Positions 57,901-63,945 of a DNA stretch of 64,000 nt are shown piece after piece. The notes under the pieces were generated by a model. It did no database searches. It was not told the DNA's origin and worked only from the letters and a program-made list of their open reading frames with translations. Numbering within the stretch: position 1 is the first letter of the stretch; every line of letters begins with the position of its first letter. The translations under genes were made by a program, and so were the position numbers. Origin of the DNA: Morinoia aosen (lineage: Eukaryota; Arthropoda; Malacostraca; Amphipoda; Talitridae); contig CM059570.1 in assembly GCA_030386875.1 (NCBI GenBank), positions 34,277,422-34,341,421 on the forward strand, in the 5' to 3' direction.

Positions 57901-59558
57901 GTCTCAATGACAACATCGACCAGCCCCAGCACGAGCGTCTCCACGTCCTGCTCGAGCGCAGGGTCCTCAGCAGCGGGAGGGGCCACCTTATTTTGGAGCG
58001 CATTGTCAGACTCGTCGTCAGAGAAGCGCAGCGAGCGCTGGTCAGCCAGCAGCGAGATGAGCTGCGCGAGGATGCGCGCGCACAGCTGCAGCTCGATCTT
58101 GGCCTGCAGGTGTGTGCGCAGCTGCTCGCACACGCTCGACACCACCACGCGTCGGCCGTCTGTCGAGTTTGCAGACTTAGAACACCCAATCTTTCAATAA
58201 TAAAGGCATTAATCATACTCTAATGCAGTCGTTTTTAACCTTGTTGGAGATACTGAAAAACACAAGTTCCTTACATGCATTTATCGAACCCTTTGTAGTA
58301 GTAAAAATAAAGTGTGTTTTTTTCTTCAAATTTAAAACATGTGTAAATATAATGTACTGTATTAGTACACAAACTTTGCAATGAGGACTACAATGAAACT
58401 GACCCACCGAACCCCTGGGGTTCGATCGAACTTAGGTTAAGAACAACTGCTCTTATGGTACTTGTTTCTTGATGGTGAACCTGTGTGGGGAAGGAAATCA
58501 TTTGGCCTACATTGGCCATTAAGTAGCTAACATGTGTTCCCATCACGTTTTTTGACGCGTCACTCTAAGCGTATCTTGTGCTATACTAGCTACCGTATTA
58601 ACTATAATAGTAATTTTAATGTTCATTCCTGAAACTGTCTGTACCCAAATCAAAGCTCAAGTATTTGGTAACAAAATTTGTAAAAATTTGCAACTATGCG
58701 TCGTCTTATACCACGAGAATTACTTAAAGAACACTAAAAAGTGAAATAATAGTTAGTGTCTCTGTTTATACCCTGAATCATTACCAAAATTTAAAACCTC
58801 GTTCAATGTAAATCTATAACTTATTTCAACAAGAATCAGTAAATCAGTTTTATACCTACAATATCTAGCATGCAACCGGGTTCTGTATAACTTTTATTTA
58901 TTCCTCCACAGCTGAAAAAAAACTATAGCCTGAACTTTTATTTACTATTAATATTATTAGCTAGGTTAACCCCAGCCACAGAAAATATAATCTCAAGAGA
59001 CTGATGAGAAAGGACCATTTACATTTACAGACTGCAGAAAACAAGGAATCTATGCACAAGGTATGTTCCCACAGATAATATTCCGAACACAGAAACAGCA
59101 AGTTGAAGAGGAAGGAAAAGAAAAGGCAAAGAAGAGAAAACAAAGAAGGCATGAAAACTGACAGAAGCAGAGTGGGCCAGACAGATGAAAGTCTGTAAGG
59201 CCTATCCATGCTCGAATAACCTAACTGTATTCCCCCTGGGGGCACCAGTTTGCATAGGATAGCCAAACTTAACCAACATGAGCCCGTTAAGTATTCCATG
59301 CTTCCAGAGTGGGCTAAGCAACTGATGAGTTCCCACAGAGCACAACGCAGCCCAGTAGCAACACAAACCTGGGTCTGAGCAGAGGGTGGTGCTGCAGGCA
59401 TGAGTGTAGGCTGTGAGGCGGTGCTTGGTGAGGTGGTCTGTGATGGGAGCAGAGGGGGAGGTGCAGAGCAGCGCGCACAACAGCCGGGCGACGTCTCCTG
59501 GCCGCAGTACCCGGCACAGCTGCTCGCATCCGCTGTGTACGTGCTCCAGCAGCGCCAC
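18543..59558 (-). CDS. spg: Sponge/DOCK3-4-type dedicator of cytokinesis, 3' part of gene (20 exons)
   Basis: DOCK proteins are guanine-nucleotide exchange factors that activate Rac/Rap-type GTPases at the membrane, usually with ELMO and Crk-type adaptors. I see 20 exons on the minus strand whose junction phases all agree; together they make 3633 nt, or 1210 residues plus a stop. Order: helical armadillo-like region (exons 1-7), DHR2 GEF domain (end of exon 7 to exon 15), then a Ser/Pro-rich tail (exons 15-20). DHR2 landmarks include RLLERLLDYR, CTVNLLNFYK, YFRVGFYG, YRGLEYEQIGAF, DKDNEF, LPGILKWFEVE and DAAVNGG. The valine in DAAVNGG matches the nucleotide-sensor valine of the DOCK family. 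DAAVNGG is typical of DOCK3/4/Sponge; DOCK1/2/5 have DPAVMGG. The SH3, C2-like DHR1 and other N-terminal parts must lie beyond 64000. Coordinates span introns; exons are listed separately. Confidence 0.9.
19257..19366 (-). CDS. spg: DOCK exon 19 (Crk-type SH3 ligand)
   Basis: Acceptor TTACAG|GGAGTG and donor AATCAG|GTACAG bound 110 nt: SDRASGRSSVTSVRQDD, APPPVLPKRSAAFKKILNQ. PVLPKR follows the PxLPxK/R form that Crk-family SH3 domains bind in DOCK tails. Confidence 0.87.
21451..21535 (-). mobile_element. Internally deleted SINE-like remnant, family 1
   Basis: It has the GATTAGATTAGAT tail at one end and ACAATAGTTGTATCCCTCT at the other, as in the 45.7 kb copy, but only 85 bp. Flanks ATAATGGGCA and ATAATGAGCA look like a 10-bp target duplication with one mismatch. 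Confidence 0.6.
21704..21780 (-). CDS. spg: DOCK exon 18 (SH3-binding segment)
   Basis: Acceptor CTCACAG|CCCGCA and donor TAGAG|GTACTT bound 77 nt: PQHSSSKDWNHSQE then SLPPVPPLPPR. PPLPPR fits a class II SH3 ligand (PxxPxR). Confidence 0.85.
22540..22720 (-). mobile_element. Penelope-like element remnant (GIY-YIG endonuclease fragment)
   Basis: On the minus strand one frame reads CAQCASRYIGYTGRTLGQRI then AEHRG, matching the C-terminal GIY-YIG region of Penelope-like retroelements (pattern CxxCxxRYIGxTxRxLxxRIxEH). Only this fragment is recognisable; it is a degraded fossil within a DOCK intron. Confidence 0.5.
23165..23334 (-). CDS. spg: DOCK exon 17 (Gly-rich tail)
   Basis: Acceptor GCTTAG|GAGGTG and donor CACAG|GTAATG bound 170 nt: EVRGDDCSVGSNGGGREG, PRSVVVGGGGDSRG, ending EFVVPNALRH plus AG. 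Low complexity and no family motif; the assignment rests on splice sites and matching phase. Confidence 0.8.
24529..24682 (-). CDS. spg: DOCK exon 16 (Ser-rich tail)
   Basis: Acceptor TCTCTAG|CTCGCC and donor CTCTG|GTGGGT bound 154 nt: SPLPPVPGGAVNSSSSG, then SGYSSQRSSQSSSLYYHH, ending DFYSRPL. SPLPPVPG is a PxxP-type SH3 ligand. The phase fits both neighbours. Confidence 0.88.
25150..25250. repeat. Small local duplication
   Basis: GTCAGAGGAGA and GTCTTGAGAGATGGTC each occur twice within 100 bp, with a CCCACC/GGTGGG hairpin between them. Intronic; no function suggested. Confidence 0.6.
26109..26293 (-). CDS. spg: DOCK exon 15 (DHR2 end and start of tail)
   Basis: Acceptor CATTTAG|ATGTTT and donor ATCAA|GTTAGT bound 185 nt: MFETTQNKVTGL completes the last helix, then a Ser/Thr/Pro-rich stretch (SPPSLHSFSMGTPSPLP) and RRADSDPATEFRRIGSII. 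The leftover AA joins C of exon 16 to give Asn. Confidence 0.9.
27853..27936 (-). CDS. spg: DOCK exon 14 (end of DHR2)
   Basis: Acceptor CCTGCAG|ACCAGC and donor TTGAG|GTGAGA bound 84 nt, 28 codons: TSVLATALDLHGKIAPSDTQ, PLHIVLVE. It corresponds to the GLxxHxKxxPxxxxPLHxxL helix of DHR2. Much of it is masked by a longer run-through ORF in the same frame. Confidence 0.9.
28540..28815 (-). repeat. Degenerate minisatellite of splice-donor-like units
   Basis: About six irregular units (roughly 28548, 28640, 28672, 28733, 28764, 28791) each contain a CACGAGTTTC-like core next to AATACTC or AACACTC. The last unit spans the real exon 13 donor. On the transcribed strand the 28672 unit also reads GTGAGTATTCC. 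Confidence 0.6.
28803..28967 (-). CDS. spg: DOCK exon 13 (DHR2, nucleotide sensor)
   Basis: Acceptor ATTCAG|GAAAAC and donor AACTT|GTGAGT bound 165 nt, 55 codons: ENTQHFTMLLKGAIDAAVNG, GIAMYLSAFYASDYL, ending KLRLMEL. DAAVNGG carries the sensor valine and separates DOCK3/4 from DOCK1/2/5. A tandem repeat of donor-like units follows directly in the intron. Confidence 0.95.
29438..29620 (-). CDS. spg: DOCK exon 12 (DHR2)
   Basis: Acceptor TTGCAG|AATTTG and donor CCTAAG|GTTGGT bound 183 nt, 61 codons: NLWVERITYSISSSLPGILK, then WFEVEHQSVEQM, ending NYRANPK. LWxERTxxxxxxxLPGIxRWFEVE is a DHR2 hallmark. The segment after WFEVE is unusually divergent (MCPPQYACES in place of SPLENAI). The upstream intron holds the hAT transposon. 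Confidence 0.93.
30089..31415 (-). pseudogene. hAT transposase C-terminal part
   Basis: About 440 codons open from TTGCAG|ATGG (31415) to the stop at 30089. The order WLENVRVAERGLELWPHLKE, then LPFMCNDIIKILK, then VLSHGQASVERGFSVSKQL (the hAT dimerisation motif) and a long Lys/Glu-rich coiled coil matches the C-terminal half of hAT transposases common in aquatic animals. The RNase H-like DDE core expected upstream is absent, so this copy could not cut DNA itself. Confidence 0.78.
31389..31871 (-). CDS. hAT transposase N-terminal zinc-finger part
   Basis: ATG at 31871, 160 codons. SFNNLWLRDKDFQQWI then VVCTACESEFDIANNG and VRSHAKGTKHAKN form a BED-like C2-H2 finger that in hAT transposases binds the transposon ends. 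A Ser/Thr/Pro-rich linker follows. The last residues of the ORF probably read through a splice site or deletion joint just before the C-terminal segment. Confidence 0.75.
   Translation of the reverse strand: MPGSCSFNNLWLRDKDFQQWIAPHPKLKTMVVCTACESEFDIANNGIAAVRSHAKGTKHAKNVKAQMTRLANPKIGDFFVTSQPSTDPPTPAEGSSEAQTESSETVPAVPESASTSTSSPSVKTCTCQCCRKKTAQTLTHSHTCTLCFCFLQMAGECSCC
33332..33490 (-). CDS. spg: DOCK exon 11 (DHR2)
   Basis: Acceptor GTGCAG|ATCTGC and donor TTCAAG|GTAACC bound 159 nt, 53 codons: ICAVKPVPEPRPEFEGVEID, then ILKYYNNNNVSRFIYNRP, ending HTDKDNEFK. It matches the FYxVNxVxxFxYxRPxxKGxxDKENEFK block. A run of four Asn replaces the usual KVNxV. Confidence 0.95.
34790..34939 (-). CDS. 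spg: DOCK exon 10 (DHR2)
   Basis: Acceptor GTCACAG|AACAAG and donor ATTCAG|GTCTTT bound 150 nt, 50 codons: NKAFIYRGLEYEQIGAFTER, then SEFPQAKLLSYNLPPDD, ending DQFIQ. The donor GTCTTT is poor apart from GT, but phase and the conserved QxIQICAVKPVPE join support it. Confidence 0.93.
34940..36790. other. DOCK intron, nothing recognised
   Basis: AT-rich intron between exons 9 and 10, left of the 23-bp array. No element or gene signal. Confidence 0.6.
36791..37463 (+). repeat. 23-bp minisatellite with TATA-like unit
   Basis: About 29 tandem copies of GGGAAGTAATTTGTAGTATA plus AAA. A variant with AATAGGTAG recurs at about 36911, 36981, 37096, 37188 and 37280, so part of the array has a 92-bp (four-unit) higher-order period. 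Most units contain TATAAAAGG. It lies in the intron between DOCK exons 9 and 10, with the TATA-like motif on the antisense strand. Confidence 0.9.
37655..37849 (-). CDS. spg: DOCK exon 9 (DHR2)
   Basis: Acceptor GAGCAG|TGTTGG and donor TTCGG|GTGAGA bound 195 nt, 65 codons: CWEEGMPLLEELANLYRRHL, LSEVLQLQAAFYQKI, ending EYFRVGFYGMGLPLFVR. The GKCWExG junction and FFRVGFYG motif favour the DOCK3/4 branch. Confidence 0.97.
38473..38512 (-). mobile_element. 40-bp stub of the I-clade LINE 3' end
   Basis: On the minus strand the last 23 bp or so of the LINE plus its (TAA)n tail, identical to copies A and B, flanked by a perfect 12-bp duplication TCATCAGACAAA (38461-38472 and 38513-38524). An extremely 5'-truncated insertion. 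Confidence 0.92.
38716..38958 (-). CDS. spg: DOCK exon 8 (DHR2 lobe A)
   Basis: Acceptor GAGCAG|AATTTC and donor GCAAG|GTGGGT bound 243 nt, 81 codons in phase 0: NFYKNEINRQEMYVRYIYKL, then GNFTEAGFTLQLHADQLDW, ending IISYFDKGK. The EMYxRYIxKLxDLH and NFTEAxxTL patterns are diagnostic of the DHR2 start. Confidence 0.97.
39943..40105 (-). CDS. spg: DOCK exon 7 (leads into DHR2)
   Basis: Acceptor ACCGCAG|CCTACTGG and donor CTCCTC|GTGAGT bound 163 nt: LLEKVRSNDPVWRDSGAAF, VTRLLERLLDYR, then KRISCTVNLL. RLxERLLDYR and the CTVNLLNFYK junction mark the start of DHR2 lobe A. A short tandem repeat lies just upstream in the intron. Confidence 0.95.
40148..40310. repeat. Short degenerate tandem repeat near exon 7
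   Basis: Alternating AACTAGGCAACTC and AACTAGGAAAACTC units, about 12-14 bp each, start some 40 bp upstream (minus sense) of the exon 7 acceptor. Confidence 0.75.
40311..43464. other. DOCK intron, nothing recognised
   Basis: AT-rich intron between exons 6 and 7. Short ORFs here show no family motif. Confidence 0.6.
43465..43550 (-). CDS. spg: DOCK exon 6
   Basis: Acceptor GGTGCAG|GTGGAG and donor CACCAT|GTGAGT bound 86 nt: VETELIDKLDILISENKGDD then QYRQLFNT plus two bases. It matches the family core ELIDKLDxxxSExKGDExYRxLF. Confidence 0.95.
44391..44539 (-). CDS. spg: DOCK exon 5
   Basis: Acceptor CACGCAG|ACGAG and donor CAG|GTCAGT bound 149 nt: EQRIHFVGSLVGPFLEMTLV, then PQPELRRATLPIFFDLMQAE and ending GNFKQ. 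This is one of the best conserved DOCK stretches (TLxPQPELRKxxLPIFFDMM...GNFKQ). Confidence 0.95.
45715..46073 (-). mobile_element. SINE-like element, family 1, older copy
   Basis: 359 bp flanked by GTTGAAGAT (45706-45714 and 46074-46082). Same order of blocks as the 49.9 and 57.35 kb copies: tail plus TTTAAGCCTC, CACCATTTAGTATG-like core, GACAGCAGTGAACCGAAAAAA, AGCTCGGGCCC, then ACAATAGTTGTATC at the other end. It differs at many sites, so it is older, and its tail is GATTAGATTAGAT. Confidence 0.85.
46400..47510. other. GC-rich block, possible LTR-derived fossil, unassigned
   Basis: About 1.1 kb with clearly higher GC than the surrounding intron. It starts near TGTAGAGACGCTGG, holds two diverged tandem units of about 110 bp (46948-47170), a TATA-like GATATAAGAA at 47390 and ends near GGTTTCACCCGG followed by TGGTGGCAGC, which resembles a primer-binding site. 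No coding sequence and no confirmed duplication; a CpG-rich regulatory region is an alternative. Confidence 0.3.
47921..52028 (-). pseudogene. LINE copy B ORF2: endonuclease, RT, RNase H (broken)
   Basis: The endonuclease part starts at ATG 52028 (IIMGDFNARNQLW visible). A 1-bp deletion near 51581 relative to copy A (TTGTCTTT for TTGTCCTTT) shifts the frame. RT sequence then runs to about 50285, where a SINE-like element interrupts it just after AVFFDLQ, and resumes below 49906 (GGVPQGSILS, LLYVDDFVIYVSG). A 23-bp tandem duplication at about 48841-48886 shifts the frame again before the RNase H domain (FFTDGSKTEHG, GNERADEAAQ), which ends at 47921. Confidence 0.9.
49907..50270 (-). mobile_element. 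SINE-like element, family 1, nested in LINE copy B
   Basis: 364 bp flanked by TCTGTAGATCAAAG at 49893-49906 and 50271-50284. LINE copy A has a single TCTGTAGATCAAAG and no insert, so the insertion limits are exact. On the minus strand it begins CCCCTCAGGGGGATACAA and ends in a TAAACTAA-type tail. The 14-bp duplication and simple tail indicate LINE-driven retroposition. I see no protein and no clear pol III boxes. Confidence 0.93.
52059..53921 (-). CDS. LINE copy B ORF1, nucleic-acid-binding protein with CCHC knuckles
   Basis: 620 residues, intact and the same length as in copy A. The three CCHC knuckles and the basic patch are unchanged (VKRRRRDDRRARQ; CFKCQRYGHVAKYC and the next two). Differences I noticed are single substitutions, for example MNPRQ for MNRRQ and KHTGPRAV for KHTVPRAV. 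Intact ORF1 in both copies beside broken ORF2 is common in LINE populations. Confidence 0.93.
   Translation of the reverse strand: MPPSDCARGSQPGSPQYAMETHQSLPAADDLETQMDTVSSALMQTNDLPPLSVDPTQGASAESELNNGKNQTNERNLCNEDASKTKTVEAEATREPNNDEEALTGDEQSIWKTMNPRQVKRRRRDDRRARQMLRLEGMFENSIPYYVKYYTVRFPGVNISRDLNVLLAERDITKTIGTPKKIVKSGYNSLLIETNSVTQSDRLMKLDRIGGKGVVIEPHRSLNTVRGVVRSKTFGQCSMEELKDHLADQGVIDLRQIELRRDGEKVVTDTYILTFQKHTGPRAVKLSSWHSELVEEYKERPQQCFKCQRYGHVAKYCRREADTCSRCGQEGHQKSSCPNAVRCYHCGQPHYSNDKQCPKYQIESEILATQQRLKTSRSEAMDLVLEKHPEHERMYSAVVRGDTSTPAEEPDPAAPREYMPQQPTHTEQEPAKPEIRPVQAKNNNEQPPNQTTACTDSTPRNAKSAPATADVKSKATDSISTSSGTPTVAVSQPIISPKRTTQKEINNATLSKPKVPTVYNRQRKQLEPNGEPPKTVKGQKPTPASLTKYSFKRREATSSLTNLQGYGSDDDDGNSSRNSMTYKPKPTAPTKKQRTTSPPSRSRDRASRSAESQKIQVIGT
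53922..54280 (-). other. 5' UTR of LINE copy B
   Basis: About 360 bp starting GGAAATTTCACTG. Nearly identical to copy A except for a small difference in the C-rich run and a few changes near the 5' tip. Confidence 0.7.
54442..54601 (-). CDS. spg: DOCK exon 4
   Basis: Acceptor TTTTAG|CTGTGG and donor CTCG|GTGGGT bound 160 nt, LWNRYLLLGVDFLTQSSLQ to ILSMWHQL plus one base. It matches the DOCK pattern of an aromatic pair, then FLTQxSLQLE, then KYGDMR. The leftover G pairs with AC of exon 5 to give Asp. The next intron (9.9 kb) is where LINE copy B landed. Confidence 0.92.
55471..55779 (-). CDS. spg: DOCK exon 3 (helical region before DHR2)
   Basis: Acceptor TTACAG|GGGCTG and donor CAG|GTTGGA bound 309 nt, 103 codons in phase 0. 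It reads GLLVACLLGMLQLMTEMHYQ and later HVFPKDWFLMLMVTNSAIL. The MTEMHYQKL and FPKDW segments match the conserved DOCK middle region (family pattern HYQQL and FPxDW). The donor is a weaker GTTGGA. Confidence 0.88.
55780..57336. other. DOCK intron, nothing recognised
   Basis: Intron between exons 2 and 3, right of exon 3 and left of the SINE-like copy. AT-rich, with no supported ORF. Confidence 0.6.
57350..57712 (-). mobile_element. SINE-like element, family 1
   Basis: 363 bp, near-identical in layout to the nested copy, flanked by TTAGGTCCACAAA (57337-57349) and TTAGGTCAACAAA (57713-57725), one mismatch. The minus-strand 5' end is CCCCTCAGGGGGATACAA; the tail is (TAA)-like. It lies in the intron between DOCK exons 2 and 3. 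Confidence 0.92.
57867..58159 (-). CDS. spg: DOCK exon 2 (helical region)
   Basis: Acceptor CTCGACAG|ACGGCC and donor ACTTAT|GTGGGT bound 293 nt. It reads GRRVVVSSVCEQLRTHLQ through an acidic patch (DDESD) to LQFNSNTY. The acceptor is inferred from the phase left by exon 1; another AG slightly upstream cannot be excluded. The 3' end is fixed by phase 0 with exon 3. Confidence 0.7.
58955..59310 (-). mobile_element. SINE-like repeat, family 2 (approximate limits)
   Basis: Pairs with the 13.3 kb repeat through GAAGGCATGAAAACTGA, GAGTGGGC and CCCCCTGGGGGCACCAGT followed by GCATAGGATA. It ends within about 60 bp of the DOCK exon 1 donor. Limits are uncertain. Confidence 0.5.
59369..59558 (-). CDS. 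spg: DOCK exon 1 of window (armadillo-like region)
   Basis: Acceptor GTGCAG|GTGGCG and donor CCCAG|GTTTGTG bound 190 nt reading VALLEHVHSGCEQLC to CSDP plus one base. Phase 0 at the start; the leftover G joins AC of the next exon. Family similarity is weak here, so the assignment rests on phase, position and the open frame. Confidence 0.65.
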
Positions 59559-59589
59559 CTGCACCATGACACATACTGGTACAGCATAT

Positions 59590-62500
59590 ACTTAGTCCAG
59601 GCACGCCACATCCATAGTTCTTGCACGCCACATCCATAGTTCTTGCACGCCACATCCTTAGTTCTTGCACGCCACATCCTTAGTTCTTGCACGCCACATC
59701 CTTAGTTCTGGCACGCCACATCCTTAGTTCTGGCACACAACACACTTAGATCTGGCCCACAACACACTTAGATCTGGCCCACAACACACTTAGATCTGGC
59801 CCACAACACACTTAGATCTGACCGACAACACACTTAGATCTGGCCGACAACACACTTAGATCTGGCCGACAACACACTTAGATCTGGCCGACAACACACT
59901 TAGATCTGGCCGACAACACACTTAGATCTGGCCGACAACACACTTAGATCTGGCCGACAACACACTTAGATCTGGCCGACAACACACTTAGATCTGGCCG
60001 ACAACACACTTAGATCTGGCCGACAACACACTTAGATCTGGCCGACAACACACTTAGATCTGGCCGACAACACACTTAGATCTGGCCGACAACACACTTA
60101 GATCTGGCCGACAACACACTTAGATCTGGCCGACAACACACTTAGATCTGGCCGACAACACACTTAGATCTGGCCGACAACACACTTAGATCTGGCCGAC
60201 AACACACTTAGATCTGGCCGACAACACACTTAGATCTGGCCGACAACACACTTAGATCTGGCCGACAACACACTTAGATCTGGCCGACAACACACTTAGA
60301 TCTGGCCGACAACACACTTAGATCTGGCCGACAACACACTTAGATCTGGCCGACAACACACTTAGATCTGGCCGACAACACACTTAGATCTGGCCGACAA
60401 CACACTTAGATCTGGCCGACAACACACTTAGATCTGGCCGACAACACACTTAGATCTGGCCGACAACACACTTAGATCTGGCCGACAACACACTTAGATC
60501 TGGCCGACAACACACTTAGATCTGGCCGACAACACACTTAGATCTGGCCGACAACACACTTAGATCTGGCCGACAACACACTTAGATCTGGCCGACAACA
60601 CACTTAGATCTGGCCGACAACACACTTAGATCTGGCCGACAACACACTTAGATCTGGCCGACAACACACTTAGATCTGGCCGACAACACACTTAGATCTG
60701 GCCGACAACACACTTAGATCTGGCCGACAACACACTTAGATCTGGCCGACAACACACTTAGATCTGGCCGACAACACACTTAGATCTGGCCGACAACACA
60801 CTTAGATCTGGCCGACAACACACTTAGATCTGGCCGACAACACACTTAGATCTGGCCGACAACACACTTAGATCTGGCCGACAACACACTTAGATCTGGC
60901 CGACAACACACTTAGATCTGGCCGACAACACACTTAGATCTGGCCGACAACACACTTAGATCTGGCCGACAACACACTTAGATCTGGCCGACAACACACT
61001 TAGATCTGGCCGACAACACACTTAGATCTGGCCGACAACACACTTAGATCTGGCCGACAACACACTTAGATCTGGCCGACAACACACTTAGATCTGGCCG
61101 ACAACACACTTAGATCTGGCCGACAACACACTTAGATCTGGCCGACAACACACTTAGATCTGGCCGACAACACACTTAGATCTGGCCGACAACACACTTA
61201 GATCTGGCCGACAACACACTTAGATCTGGCCGACAACACACTTAGATCTGGCCGACAACACACTTAGATCTGGCCGACAACACACTTAGATCTGGCCGAC
61301 AACACACTTAGATCTGGCACACAACACACTTAGATCTGGCACACAACACACTTAGATCTGGCACACAACACACTTAGATCTGGCACACAACACACTTAGA
61401 TCTGGCACACAACACACTTAGATCTGGCACACAACACACTTAGATCTGGCACACAACACACTTAGATCTGGCACACAACACACTTAGATCTGGCACACAA
61501 CACACTTAGATCTGGCACACAACACACTTAGATCTGGCACACAACACACTTAGATCTGGCACACAACACACTTAGATCTGGCCGACAACACACTTAGATC
61601 TGGCCGACAACACACTTAGATCTGGCCGACAACACACTTAGATCTGGCCGACAACACACTTAGATCTGGCACACAACACACTTAGATCTGGCACACAACA
61701 CACTTAGATCTGGCACACAACACACTTAGATCTGGCACACAACACACTTAGATCTGGCACACAACACACTTAGATCTGGCACACAACACACTTAGATCTG
61801 GCACACAACACACTTAGATCTGGCACACAACACACTTAGATCTGGCACACAACACACTTAGATCTGGCACACAACACACTTAGATCTGGCACACAACACA
61901 CTTAGATCTGGCACACAACACACTTAGATCTGGCACACAACACACTTAGATCTGGCACACAACACACTTAGATCTGGCACACAACACACTTAGATCTGGC
62001 ACACAACACACTTAGATCTGGCACACAACACACTTAGATCTGGCACACAACACACTTAGATCTGGCACACAACACACTTAGATCTGGCCCACAACACACT
62101 TAGATCTGGCACACAACACACTTAGATCTGGCCCACATCACACTTAGATCTGGCACACAACACACTTAGATCTGGCACACAACACACTTAGATCTGGCAC
62201 ACAACACACTTAGATCTGGCACACAACACACTTAGATCTGGCACACAACACACTTAGAACTGGCACACAACACACTTAGAACTGGCACACAACACACTTA
62301 GATCTGGCACACAACACACTTAGATCTGGCACACAACACACTTAGATCTGGCACACAACACACTTAGATCTGGCACACAACACACTTTGATCTGGCACAC
62401 AACACACTTTGATCTGGCACACAACACACTTTGATCTGGCACACAACACACTTTGATCTAGCACACAACACACTTAGATCTGGCACATAACACACTTAGA

Positions 62501-63945
62501 TCTGGCACATAACACACTTAGATCTGGTCCACAACACACTTAGATCTGGTCCACAACACACTTAGATCTGGCACACAACACACTTAGATCTGGCACACAA
62601 CACACTTAGATCTGGTCCACAACACACTTAGATCTGGCACACAACAAACTTAGATCTGGCACACAACACACTTAGATCTGGTCCACAACACACTTAGATC
62701 TGGCACACAACACACTTAGATCTGGTCCACAACACACTTAGATCTGGCACACAACACACTTAGATCTGGTCCACAACACACTTTGATCTGGCACACAACA
62801 CACTTAGATCTGGCACACAACACACTTAGATCTGGCACACAACACACTTAGATCTGGTCCACAACACACCTAGATCTGGCACACAACACACTTAGATCTG
62901 GCACACAACACACTTAGATCTGGCACACAACACACTTAGATCTGGCACACAACACACTTAGATCTGGCACACAACACACTTAAATCTGGTCCACAACACA
63001 CTTAGATCTGGTCCACAACACACTTAGATCTGGCACACAACACACTTAGATCTGGTCCACAACACACTTAGATCTGGCACACAACACACTTAGATCTGGT
63101 CCACAACACACTTAGATCTGGCACACAACACACTTAGATCTGGCACACAACACACTTAGATCTGGCACACAACACACTTAGATCTGGCACACAACACACT
63201 TAGATCTGGCACACAACACACTTAGATCTGGCACACAACACACTTAGATCTGGCACACAACACACTTAGATCTGGTCCACAACACACTTAGATCTGGCAC
63301 ACAACACACTTAGATCTGGCACACAACACACTTAGATCTGGCACACAACACACTTAGATCTGGCACACAACACACTTAGATCTGGCACACAACACACTTA
63401 GATCTGGCACACAACACACTTAGATCTGGCACACAACACACTTAGATCTGGTCCACAACACACTTAGATCTGGTCCACAACACACTTAGATCTGGCACAC
63501 AACACACTTAGATCTGGCACACAACACACTTAGATCTGGCACACAACACACTTAGATCTGGTCCACAACACACTTAGATCTGGCACACAACACACTTAGA
63601 TCTGGCACACAACACACTTAGATCTGGCACACAACACACTTAGATCTGGTCCACAACACACTTAGATCTGGCACACAACACACTTAGATCTGGCACACAA
63701 CACACTTAGATCTGGCACACAACACACTTAGATCTGGCACACAACACACTTAGATCTGGCACACAACACACTTAGATCTGGCACACAACACACTTAGATC
63801 TGGCACACAACACACTTAGATCTGGCACACAACACACTTAGATCTGGCAAACAACACACTTAGATCTGGTCCACAACACACTTAGATCTGGCACACAACA
63901 CACTTAGATCTGGTCCACAACACACTTAGATCTGGCATGCTACAC
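59590..63945. repeat. 22-bp satellite array, about 195 units
   Basis: Tandem units of the form ACACACTTAGATCTGGCCGA plus CA, each with a BglII site (AGATCT). Blocks: diverged units with CATCCTTAGTTCTTG (59590-59735); GGCCCA units; about 67 apparently identical GGCCGA units (59837-61310); GGCACA units with a four-unit GGCCGA island (about 61570-61660); then mixed GGCACA and GGTCCA units to 63937. It begins some 30-40 bp upstream of the DOCK exon 1 acceptor, in the intron. Confidence 0.97.

Noticed and set aside
18543-59558. Assignment to DOCK1/2/5 (Myoblast city)
   Set aside because: DAAVNGG, FDKGKCWEEG and the GNFKQ core fit DOCK3/4/Sponge better than the DPAVMGG type.
58961-59692. 243-codon minus-strand ORF with repeated RMWRARTKD units
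   Set aside because: Runs through satellite units, an exon in the wrong frame and a SINE-like repeat. The exon's real frame is the one joining exons 1 and 2.
59590-63945. CRISPR-like array
   Set aside because: The repeats are directly adjacent with no unique spacers; this is a eukaryotic satellite.
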